Source: Lasiosphaeris hirsuta
Taxonomy: Eukaryota; Ascomycota; Sordariomycetes; Sordariales; Lasiosphaeriaceae
Assembly: GCA_030549175.1 (NCBI GenBank)
Contig: JAUKUA010000003.1
Span: 3,658,001-3,722,000 of the forward strand
Direction of reading: 5' to 3'
DNA: 64,000 nucleotides
A program made the translations under genes and the position numbers. Below, piece after piece: positions 1 through 10,262 of this stretch (its first letter is position 1; every line of letters begins with the position of its first letter). The notes under the pieces are model-generated. The model worked only from the letters and a program-made list of their open reading frames with translations. It did no database searches and was not told the origin of the DNA.

Positions 1-993
1 CAGCTTATTCATGCCCGGTTTATCCTCAATGATCGCTAACGGAACGGATAGGAGGAGGCAGCGGTGGCGGCTCAGGGGGAAATCGAGGCGGAGGCGGAGG
101 TGGTGGTGGTGGTGGTTCAGGGGGAGGAAATCGAGGTGGGGGTGGAGGCGGCGGCAGCGGCGGAGGCCGAGGCGGAGGTGAGTTGTCTGCCTGGCTATCC
201 AATCTAGCAGTCGCTGACTTTCTAAACTACAGGAAGTGGTGGTGGCGGCAGTGGTGGCGGTAGAGGTGAGTTTCAGTCTCCCGTTGGGCTATATAAGGTG
301 GCAACCTACAACCTTAACGGAACAACTAACATCTTCCAGGTGGTGGTGGTGGTGGCGGCGGAGGAGGAGGTCGTCGCCCCTCAGAGGAAGGAGGTATGGA
401 TGCAGCTCACCCCTTGTTGTAACCTTCCTTTATGAAATACTGATACTCTTCATCTAGGTCAACCAGAGCCTGAGAAGAGAGATGCGGCCAAGGTTGCTGC
501 CATCACCAGCACAATTATTCAGACAACATACACAGTTACCCAAACTTCAACAGTTGTTATTCCAGGCCGAACGGTTCTGGAAACTGGTACGGAGTATTCC
601 CATCTGCTATACAAGTTGATGCTAATAAGTATCATTTAGTCTATGACACCACTACCGATACTTTGTAATTGCTCCTAGCGCCTTTCAGTTAAGTACTCGG
701 CATCACTAACCGTCGTTATAGTGTCCCACCTACTCAAACCGTTTGCAATGAGCCAGATCTGGCTACCATCACCGTGTTCAAAGCACAGCCGACGCAGACC
801 GTATACGACGTGGACTATGTCACACAGATCACGCAGCTGACCGTGGTCATTGGGTAAGCAGCCGGTTTACTCTTGCGACTGTTCTGTGCATTCGGCTAAC
901 TGCGTGGCTCCTAGGCAAACACAATATCAGACATATTCCAATTATCCATCTGCTACGGCATGTTGGGCAAATGGTGGCTGGTACGGGGTGTGA
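1..993 (+). CDS. Glycine-rich secreted/cell-wall-like protein, 3' part (5' end outside window)
   Basis: Exons read as 52-177, 233-265, 340-393, 458-586, 640-664, 722-853 and 915-993, all joining in one frame to a TGA at 991-993. Bases 1-51 are the tail of an intron (branch site GCTAAC near 35-40, acceptor TAG at 49-51). The first three exons encode almost pure Gly with Ser, Asn and Arg. They are followed by a PEPEKR dibasic site of the Kex2 type, then a Thr/Val/Gln-rich domain with repeated QT-x-x-V/YD motifs, ending in CWANGGWYGV. The first five introns are all phase 1, so the Gly exons can be lost or gained without a frameshift. The family is not recognised by name. Composition and the dibasic site suggest a secreted or wall-associated protein, but the signal peptide lies outside the window. 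No hydrophobic GPI tail is visible. The exon model is well supported; the function is inference. Confidence 0.72.
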
Positions 994-1501
994 TTGGTTT
1001 CTTAAGGACGGATGCTTCACATGAAGTCCTTGTCGCATCTTCTCCTATTCCTATAACCTGTATTGAAACGGTCCCAATTTAGCAGGCCGGGTGGGAGCAG
1101 CTGGGGCTATCCATCGAAGATATAATAAAAACCTGTTTTGAGCCGGCTGCTAATTCACTTACTACCTTGGAGTAGATAGGTAGGTAATGTGTACTTCTAC
1201 CCTTCACGTTCTCGTGTCTCTTCTTCCTCGAAACTTTTGACCCTTGATTTGTACTGATCGGCCATTGTCTTGGGCGCTGGCAGGCTCATGATCTTTGCAA
1301 AGGACATTGCCTAGTTTTGTCTTATCCCTAGCCAGGGTGACTCCTTTTCCCTTGTAAGTATTGCGTAGGTTAAGAACCCCTTGATTTGGTTTTCAGGGTT
1401 GGCATAGGTTTCGAGACCGTCGGACAAATCGCCGAAGTCCTTCTGCTAGGAGTGTGAAGAAGTCTAGGTAACAATCATGTTCATAGTTTATCTCATTTTA
1501 T
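994..1501. other. Intergenic region, 3' of the glycine-rich gene
   Basis: No convincing reading frame. It holds the 3' flank of the glycine-rich gene (TATAATAAAA at about 1121-1130 could serve in polyadenylation) and the end of the downstream decayed gene. Confidence 0.5.
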
Positions 1502-3107
1502 TCAATCTCGATAAACTATATGAAGTGCAGAATTCTGTTGGCAAGGTAAGATCGGAGCTGATATTGAGATATTGAAGCGTTTCATGCTCGGATGATTGTA
1601 TTGTACGGCAATACATTTTTTCCAAGAAAGGCTATGGATGGAACTGAATTCACTCAACTTCGGTCGTTTCTGTTGGGAAGCAGCCATCTGCTTCTGAAGT
1701 TCCCTTTTTCTGGCAGTCTTTTGTCTCTCCAGTAGCAGATCCTCAGAAGATTTCTTCGCCATATCTAAAAGCTCAGACTTGAGATCATGGAGGGCCATCG
1801 ATATTAGTTCACTCATTGACTCCTCCAGTTCTTCAATCTTTTACTCATCCCCAAGAGCGCCTCGAATATTCCAAAATTGATGATCTATGTCTCGCTCCCG
1901 GGCCATGACATGGTGGCAGTAGTGTTTCCCCAGCCCTTCAAACTTGGAGCGGCGGAGAACCGACAGAATGCTGGCTCGCTCCCATTCCGAATGATGGAGC
2001 TCCTGGAAGATCGACAGGTATTCCAATATCTAGAGCGGATATTTGGGATGCATGCCGAAGCGAAAATCTTCAAACCTAACGGTGAACTCTCTAGATGGAA
2101 GGCTGCCAATTTATGAACAGGGACAGTTGCATTGGTCCGCAATGATTGGGATCGCGCCATGCTGGAGAAGTACCTGTAGTCCGCCAAATACTCGGGCGAC
2201 ATCTTGTGGCGGCGTGTGGAAGGACGATTCTAGCTTCTTCAACAACTCGTGGAAAGCGGTTTTCCCATTGAGGTCGGAAAGATTGGGATGTGCATAATCA
2301 TTCTCGAGGATTGCCTCCATGGTTGGCGTGTTGGATGACACTGCAGCCGCAAGGAGGCTATGCCGACCTGAGGTGTCTTGGTGATTGACCGCTGGAGAAG
2401 CCGCGACAAATCAGATTCTAGGTCGTTCCAAGGGATCTTGCTATGTGAGCGAGCGTCTTTCTGCTCCCAAAAGTGAAGTTCAAGTCTGTGGAATCGTCGG
2501 AGAATAGGGTGTCCCAAAATCTCGCCACCCACTGCCATGTTTTCGGCGTGGAGATAACTGTGCTCATCGATTCAGCTAGCTGGGCCAGTTGCTGCCAGAT
2601 GCCGCATGGTCTTTTCGGTGTCAACATGTCGGCACCTAGTAAAACATTCCATTATGGCCCTTGTGGGGCGTTTCCAAATAATTATTCTCCATCTCTTAAG
2701 TCTTGGCTGATTGTCAGTCTGCCCTGTGGATACTGACGCTGGAGTTAGTTAGAGTGCTGATAAGCATTGCCCTGTTATTATCTGTCAAAATTGTCCAAGA
2801 TACCTCGTTTATTTCTCATTTATGGGGTTCAGGCTCACGTTATAGCCCTATTAAATCGTGTTAGCAGACCAGGATGGAGACCCGGAGGGAGATAGTGTGC
2901 TCCTACGAATAAAAGTGTCTTTATCCTGCCGTGGTGGACTTGTTGATTTTCCTAACATCATCGAGGACCTGTGACGTGTCATGCAAGCTTAGGATCCAAA
3001 CAGTCCTTTTTCTCAGTCTTGATGACTTGGCTAAACTCCTGAACCTCTTCGGTAATTTGAATCGCCAAAGAAACCAGACCGGCAACAATAGCCTCTGTTT
3101 CGGCCAT
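1502..3107 (-). pseudogene. Decayed ankyrin/STAND-like gene remnant
   Basis: Read on the minus strand from ATG 3107, the first ~40 residues (MAETEAIVAGLVSLAIQ and following) resemble the helical N-terminal domain found on many fungal NACHT/ankyrin STAND proteins. The frame ends at a TGA near 2979, but a protein-like continuation (DTSQVLDDVRKINKS) runs on in another frame. Around 2240-2540 a frame ending in ITKTPQ must shift by one base to continue as GRHSLLAAAVSS, followed by an ankyrin-like stretch with DLNGKTAFHELLKK (about 2111-2360). A later segment (1841-2026) ends at TAA and reads on in frame into a Glu/Lys-rich coiled-coil-like segment (1502-1816). Several frameshifts and stops at positions without usable splice sites argue for a broken gene rather than many introns. 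Family assignment is moderate; a heavily spliced but intact gene is not fully excluded. Confidence 0.5.
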
Positions 3108-5440
3108 TTGAGATCTGTCTAGCAGGTGAGGTGAACCTGCTATCTTCGGTTCTGGAGCAAAGTGGAGGTTGGTGATAGTGGGTAGAAGCGCCCTTTGAGC
3201 CCAGAGTCGGGCCATCAATAAATGACTGAGAATTCTTGTTCTACTAGTTGAGAGCGATGAAGCTCCAATGCCTCAAAATCTGCCTAGGAATCTGCAGGAT
3301 GAATGGCGAGAGGGGAGCTCTCAATCATCAAGGCCTTCACAATGCCTTTCACACACTCGCCCCCAATCAAACCGTGCAGCCATGGGAAGCCCCGAAATCT
3401 GATGAGTGGAGTAACACAAAGATGGAGTCGAAAGCATAGCTGCCGCTATCCGTTGATTGTGAACTGCTGCAAACCCTCAGTTGATGCATTAGCAAGACAA
3501 TCCAACGCAAGTGGTGTCCCAATGTGGTTTGTTTATCGCGAGGGAATAAAAGATCCGTGTCCCGATCCCTGATCCGCCACTTGCTTAGTTGCCGTTACTG
3601 CAATTGGGAGAATGGGATCAGGAGAGATGAAGTGGGAATGCCGAGGGCAGTTAGAGACTAGGATGCCATACATATTGGGCTCGTCGCAGCCTGGCAAGTT
3701 TTGGGTAGATGATGGCACCAGGTCAATGTCGAGCCGTTGTAGACAGGATGTCGGGTTAGGGGTTTGATGGGGGTGAGCCAGAAAGCTGCTCACTGCCCCC
3801 AAGCAAGAGGCTCCGAATGCCGAATGGAGAAATACCACCAAAGGCCCGCACGCGGAATGCCCATCCGCTGAGACGGCTGGCGTGGTGTGCTCTAGAACGC
3901 GACCGTCTCTCTGGTGCTCTTGGCTAAATATCACCCACGCGTTTTGCAGCCGACATCCTGATTAAATGCTGAGCTGCTGCAGCGAACTGCAGCGAACGAC
4001 GTCGAGCTCGACAAGAAACAGAGCTGATCCCAGACGCGGCTTCCATCTGTCCATCCATACACAGCAGACCGGCCATTCGATTGGCCAATCCGTGGCTGCC
4101 TGCCCGAGCTCCCCCACCTACCCGCAAGGTGCTTTCTAGGCTCTCTCGGGGCTCAATATTTTCTTCTTCAATCCTGAGCCCACTTTCCCCTCCAGCTCGG
4201 GCTGCGCTTCCTGGCCACAATTTTATATCCAATGCTCATCATGCCTTGGACAGGTTCAGCGAGAACAGTCCGATGCCCCCATTATGCCCTCCCCATAATG
4301 TCATCCTTCTCTCCTGTCCCCTTTCGGCCAAACGACTTGTCACACCCTCCATCTCTCCATCTCCACCGAAGTCAGCTGGAACCGTTCATGCCTGGCTCCC
4401 GGGTAATTTCTTCCGCGCAATCTAATGCCTACCGCAACTGACGTTAATTATCGCGCAAGCAGAGATGCTGCCCAAAATTGTTCTTGTCGCGGCTATAACG
4501 GTAGAGGGCCTTCCGCTCGCAATCTCTCGAAATAAGCTACCTTGTTGATCAGTGTTGCCCTGTCTTGAAATGCCCAAGATCGCCAAGCAAAGCCATCCCA
4601 AGATCGAAATGGAAAAAAACAGCTAGACGAGCACACACAACCAGTTCAAAGTCAGCCGCAATTGAACTGCGACCGGCGTGGCGTTCGCTCTGCCACCCCG
4701 TACCGCCGCCTTGGTAATGCCCGAATAGCTGGTGCATGGGACACCTCCGCGGCTTGATAGATAGACATGATATTGCCCATCCCGAAAAGCCGTGGGAGCC
4801 GTGGCTTGGGACCTGGGCAGTCAGTGGCATCATAGAGGACCCGCCGAGCTGCCTCGTGATCCTTGGCAGGGAACGTCTCTTAGCACCCTCGATAATAACG
4901 CTCTGCTTGGCTAGATTGGCCTTCCGATGTCCCCACGACCCCTGCTTGAGCCTCTTCTGGGCCATTGGAACATGCCAGCTAGGCCATTCCCGGGCTGAGC
5001 CGCCGCTCTCCATTCCACAGTCCCGAGTCCTGGCCCAGTTAATTAACCATGATCGGCAAAACGCTGAAGTGACCCGATACTTTGTCCAGCAGACTTTTCG
5101 CCTAGGAGAACTAGGACGGGGCATTTAAGTGTGGGGAGACCGCCATACGATCCAGCGCTGGAAATGGCGCCACCTGATTTCCACGGTCGTTACCGCGAGT
5201 TCGACGACGCGGGCAAGGAGGAAGAGCCCAACACTCGCGACCACGGCCGATCCCGCACGCGAGTATATCTCGGCCTGCATTTCCCCAGACTTTTTGTCTC
5301 CGCGATCTGACCCCAGGCGAGAGACAGGCGAAATACGGAGATCCCCACACGTTCCAAACACCTGGGCTGCTTGCAGTTGCGCAGCTATCCGCCACACATC
5401 CCGTCCGCATCACGTTACAGGGCACGCCAAAGCTCACGCC
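3108..5440. other. Intergenic region upstream of the AA7 oxidase
   Basis: Open frames occur on both strands (for example 3533-3934 minus and 4549-5124 minus), but they overlap one another, lack family signatures and have no splice-consistent extension. The last few hundred bases should contain the AA7 promoter; no specific site is identified. Confidence 0.4.
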
Positions 5441-7047
5441 ATGCTGTCCCTGCTTCCCCTGTCTGCCCTTCTGGGTTTAACTGCCGCCCTGCAGTCGGAG
5501 AAGGCCGCCGCGCTCGCCGACTGCCTGTCTACCTGCGGTGTGCCCGTCAATGCCCCTGGAACAGCCGACTGGAAGCTCGATGCCGCGCCATATAACCTGA
5601 GGCTCAACTACACTCCTGTTGCTATCGCCGTACCGACAACAGCCAAGCATGTACAAGATGCTGTTTCTTGTGCTGGCAGACTTGGCGTCAAGGCCAATGC
5701 CAAGGGCGGCGGCCACAGTTATGGATCCTTCGGCTTGGGCGGCGAGGACGGCCATCTCACCATCGAGCTGGACCGGATGAATAAGGTTGTGCTTGACAAC
5801 ACTACTGGAATTGCCACGATCGAGGGCGGATCACGGCTGGGCCATGTTGCGTTTGAGCTCTACAACCAGGGAAAGAGAGGATTTAGCCACGGCACATGCC
5901 CGGGGTGAGTTGGCCCCTTTCTCTGCCCTGGAGAGAGAGACTATTGCTGTTTCCGGAACCTAGCTAACAGAAACGCTAGTGTGGGTGTTGGTGGCCATTC
6001 TCTCCACGGCGGATACGGTGTCAGCTCCCATACCAAGGGACTTGCTTTGGACTGGATGATCGGCGCTACGGTTGTCCTTGCCAACTCCTCGATCGTGAAT
6101 TGCTCGGCAACTGAGAACCCCGACCTGTTCTGGGCGATTCGTGGTGCGGGATCGTCCATGGGAATTGTGACCGAGTTCCGCTTCAATACTTTTGTCGTCC
6201 CTGAAACCCTCACCGTCTTCGTGGCCCTGGTTAGGTGGGGAACAGAAGAGAAAGCACTGGCTGGGATGCAGGCCGTTCAAGAGTTCGCCGAGACTATGCC
6301 GGCGGAACTGAACATGCGCCTCTTCATCACCCCTCGTTTCATCAACCTCGAGGGCCTCTACTACGGTGATAAGGCCAGTTTGCAGGCCGCGCTCGCACCG
6401 CTGGTAAATAAGACTGGCGCCACCTTCCAGCTGCAGCAAGAAGGAGGTTGGCTAGACCAGATAAAGCACTTTGGCGGTGGCTTGAGCCTCGACCAAGGAC
6501 ACCCGTACGACTATGTAAGCGCAGCTCCTGCAATCCCTGACGCAATAACGCGGCGCTAATTGTGTTTAAACAACAGCACGAGACATTCTACTCGTCAAGC
6601 CTTTACACCAACGCGCTCAACGACACCCAACTGAAAGCTTTCGTCACCTACTGGTTCAAGTACGCCAAGTCGAACAAGCGAGACTGGTATGTGCACATCG
6701 ATCTCCACGGTGGCAAGGCATCGGCAGTGGGAAAGCCCGACTCGGACTCCACCGCCTATGCCCACCGCGACTACCTCTTCATGTACCTGTTCTATGACCG
6801 TGTCGACAGAGGTGTCTTCCCCGCCAGCGGGTTTGGGCACATTCAGAACTTCGTCAGCAACATCACAGAGAGCATGACGGCCACCGCATGGGGCCGGTAT
6901 ATCAACTATCCAGATCCCAACTTGGATCAGAGCACGGCACAGGCCACGTACTGGGGCGGCCATCTATCTAAGCTGCAGACAATCAAGAGCGAAGTCGATC
7001 CCCTGGATGTCTTTCATTATCCGCAGGGTATCATGCCCGCACCTTAG
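5441..7047 (+). CDS. Secreted FAD-linked oligosaccharide oxidase (AA7, glucooligosaccharide-oxidase-like)
   Basis: Exons 5441-5904, 5980-6514 and 6577-7047 give 489 residues. Residues 1-18 form a hydrophobic signal peptide. An FAD-binding domain of the berberine-bridge/vanillyl-alcohol-oxidase fold follows. KGGGHSYGS supplies His92, and HGTCPGVGVGGH supplies Cys153, formed across intron 1. These are the two residues that anchor FAD bicovalently in glucooligosaccharide oxidase of Sarocladium. The C-terminal part (YAHRDYLFMYLFYD, then DPLDVFHYPQG near the end) matches the substrate domain and BBE-type tail. Known members oxidise the reducing end of cello-, malto- or xylo-oligosaccharides to lactones, releasing H2O2 outside the cell. 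Length and motifs are normal for the family. The ATG was chosen because it begins the signal peptide; the frame is open upstream without another likely start. The gene is tail to tail with a xylanase. Confidence 0.93.
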
Positions 7048-7405
7048 TGGGAGACGGCGGAGGATTCTGCACGACTTGCCTCGGGAAATTTCTTATTTTA
7101 CATGACCGAGAAATACCCTTGCATGATGAGAAGCATGATGGAATTAGACAGCAGGCACGGTCTGTAGATAATCTGGGGGGTTTCTAGATTGAGCCATTTG
7201 CTCAACATGAAGGAGTCATAAATCTTTGGATGATCCCAACATGCCTATGATGGCATTGCCGCGTCGTTCATTAACCTCCCTGGCCTGAATGACCGGGCGG
7301 CGATCTACGAGCAACCCGACGTACATCTTGGTTCATGCTTCGTACCTTGTGCTTTTCAAACCCGAACGCCACCACATGCTTCATCTTTTGAATGAACTGA
7401 TTAGA
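7048..7405. other. Shared 3' intergenic region between convergent AA7 and GH10 genes
   Basis: 358 bases without a coding frame, carrying the 3' untranslated ends of both convergent genes. Confidence 0.6.
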
Positions 7406-8749
7406 TTATAATACAAACAAAACTGCCAGAACTACTGGCCACAGCAAGCCGCTCATCCCGCTAATCATAATCATGGTTGCAAAGGGCGAGCTACCACTCT
7501 TCAGCTCCGAAATAGTACCCGGCTCGCCCGCCGTCGCCAGGACTAAGCTCTCGTTGGTTAAGGCCGCCGACGACGAGACCGCACCCGCGATACCGGTAGA
7601 CGAGGCGCTTGAAGCAGACGTAGTAGACGCGGCGGCCAAGAAGCTCGCCACGGCCGAATAGGCCGGCTTCTTGGCAAAGTCGGCAGTGAACAGACACGCA
7701 TCGCCCAGGCCGGGGAATGTGCTCGGGATCCACGAGTACTTGTCGGTAAACTGCCACAGCGTGATGCCCACACACTTTGGCACGGCCAAGCAGGAGGCTA
7801 CGACGGTGACGTAGTCGCGCGCCTGCTGCTGCAGGCTCGTGTCGTTGGCGGGCAGCCGCTGGGCGATGTCGAGCTCGGAGAAGGTGACCTCGAGCCCGAG
7901 CGTGGTGAAGCGCTCGAGGGTCGCGACGAGGGACGCCTGGGACGGCGTCTGCGCGACGCGGAAGTGGGCTTGGAAGCCGAGCCCGTGGATTGGCACGCCG
8001 GCGGCCTGCACGAGCTGGACGATCTTGACGGCGCCGTCAGCTTTGGCTTTGATTGTTTCGAGGTTGAAGTCGTTGTAGTACAGCTTGGTCGTTGGGTCGG
8101 CTAGGGCGGCGGCCGCGAAGCTGAGCGGAATGTAGTCGGTGCCGAGCGTCTCGAGGAAGACGCTGTCGCGCAGCGTGCCGTTGTCGTTGAGCGCTTCGTT
8201 GACGACGTCCCAGCTGTAGCAGAGGCCCTTGTAGTGGCCCATGACGTTGGAGATGTGCGTTTGGATGACGGCTGCGAGCGTGTCACGGGTCCAGGTTCCG
8301 TTGGCCACTGATCCGATTAGACTTTGCTAACCCCCCCCCCCCCCCCCGAATTTATAAGTTCAGTATGACTTACCAAAGGTTGGGAGCTGCGAGTGCCATG
8401 TGAGTGTATGGCAGCGAAACAACTGGCCGTTTGCTTTCGCCTTGGCGGCGACGGCGTCAGGGCTGGTAAAGACAAACTGCTTCGGGGCAGGCTGTATGGG
8501 CCCCCATTTCTGGCTGTTCTCTGGCACGTATAAGCCAAACTCATTTTTGTTGTTGGCGATGGCCAGGTAAGCGCTGTCGTTAAAATTATTAGTCTCGGTA
8601 GCCGTGCCCAAGAACAGCTTGCCAGCGGCTACAAAGAGCGAGTGTAGGCCCTGTGCTTCTGGCGGTGTTGTCTGTGCCGAGACGCCGTTCCTGCCAGTGC
8701 TGACCAGCAAGCCGAATGCTACTGCCAGGTTTCGTAATAGGGGGGCCAT
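7406..8749 (-). CDS. Endo-1,4-beta-xylanase, GH10, with GPI-anchor signal
   Basis: Exons (minus) 8749-8374 and 8307-7406 give 425 residues. A signal peptide (to about residue 25) is followed by one GH10 barrel. HTLTWHSQLP carries substrate-binding residues, WDVVNEALND contains the acid/base Glu163, and TFSELDIA contains the nucleophile Glu270 (Ser where most members have Thr before it). ITLWQFTDKYSW is the conserved late aromatic segment. The usual KWD-x-TEP motif is changed to KWGPIQP. After the barrel comes a Ser/Ala/Thr-rich linker and a hydrophobic C-terminus (residues about 400-425), typical of GPI attachment, so the enzyme is probably held at the membrane or wall. No CBM1 is present. 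The single 66-base intron contains a run of 17 G on the coding strand. It should cut beta-1,4-xylan internally, producing oligosaccharides for the neighbouring oxidase. Confidence 0.93.
8331..8347. repeat. Poly-C tract (17 C on +) inside the xylanase intron
   Basis: Uninterrupted run of 17 C, which is 17 G in the transcript. It lies between the donor (8373) and acceptor (8308) of the GH10 intron. Confidence 0.95.
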
Positions 8750-10262
8750 ATTTTCTGTACTGTTTGTGACGCACTAACTACTTCCTTCGAGAATAAAATC
8801 AATGTCGGAGAATTGTCTTGGTTTCTTCTCAACTCTCTACCACCGGACCATTTCATCGCGCACGCCCACCATGATCGGGCGGGGAAATGTTACATACTTG
8901 TACTCTAGTACCCATTGACGATGATCTCGGACGCTCAGAGAATTCGGTCGATTCCATAGATGCAGGGAATTTGAGTCTTGTCGATCTTTGAGGTTTCAGG
9001 AGCGGGCATCATGGAGTCTTGAAACGGTACTAGTTGAGCCACGCGGGGATTGCGCATTAAACTACCCAATTTCCCCCGGCCATGTCAAACTCGGGCCCCG
9101 GCTTAAGCCCTTGAGAACGGCCTCTCATAGCAATTGCCCTTTGCGAAACCGGGTCTCTGGTGCGACAACGGAAAAGTTGCAAGGAGCTTGCTTGCTCGTG
9201 GAGATCGAACGTTTTGGAAGCTATTTTATCCCCGAAGGGAGGGAAGGAAGGACACTAATAGAAACAAGAGTGCTCGTTCGCAACGAAAGGGGGGTACTAT
9301 CATCGGTCACCCACCACCGGCACTTGGTCTTGGCAGCTTCTTGGCCACCCCGTACCAGCTCACTCGGACCTGTTTTGTTTGTTGGCTCGTAATAACACTC
9401 CCGCGAAAGAGATGTTGAAGCCCCGACAAGGCCTCTGCAGTATCAAAAACGGCATTCCTGGTACCTCGAAAGGTACATTTGGTATGTCAAAAGGCCTAGG
9501 CCTTTCTAGTATTTCTAATATTAAAAAAAAAAATTAAATAAAAAAAAAGGTGATTTTGGTATTTTGAAAGGTCCCTTCCATGTCCACGAGGCATCCTTTG
9601 ATCACACAGCTTTGTAGTCCCACACTAAACAAACAAATGAAGAGTTAAATTATAGCCTGGTTGAAGTGCCACGAAAGGGTATGTCAACCCATACCGCCCA
9701 GCTAGCGCACCGACCACCTTCATCGAGCCAAATATCATTATAGGGACGATTTTGGAAAAAAAAAAAATCGTTTTCGGGTTGCGACTAGAACGGTGCCGGC
9801 ACCAATGCCGAGTTCATCATTCTCAACCCAAGCTGAACCCTCCAGCAGGCGCGAGTACAGACAATGATGCAGCACTGCTTTTGCTTTTTGCCCGAACTAA
9901 CCATACTAATGATATTTCGCCGATTAGAAATGTTGTCTATGCACAGAAACCCGCAGAGTAAATGCCGGCCATCGCGAGCGAGTTTGGTTGTGAGCTGATC
10001 TGATGATTAGCTTGAGAACTACGGTAGCTCTTGTTGGCGTCCATGTTCATGGGCGGTTTGAAAGCTTTGAGGGAGGATACTGATATTTCTTTGCCATTTC
10101 TTTAATTACTGATTGATATTATCTAGCCGCTTTTTATGTTCAAATTGAAGACAGCTACCAACTTTAGACTCCTTTGTAACCCCATATTACGCCTGCCCAT
10201 GAGCCATTTTACTTACCTTTTGCCTTTTAGCCACCCAAAATCAGCGAGTATTTTCCGAGACA
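8750..10262. other. Intergenic region between GH10 promoter and MFS 3' end
   Basis: The first few hundred bases are the xylanase promoter side. An A/T-rich patch with A runs lies at about 9519-9550 and another A run at about 9755-9766. Short repeats of GGTAC and AAAGGT occur at 9455-9580. No convincing coding frame. Confidence 0.45.
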
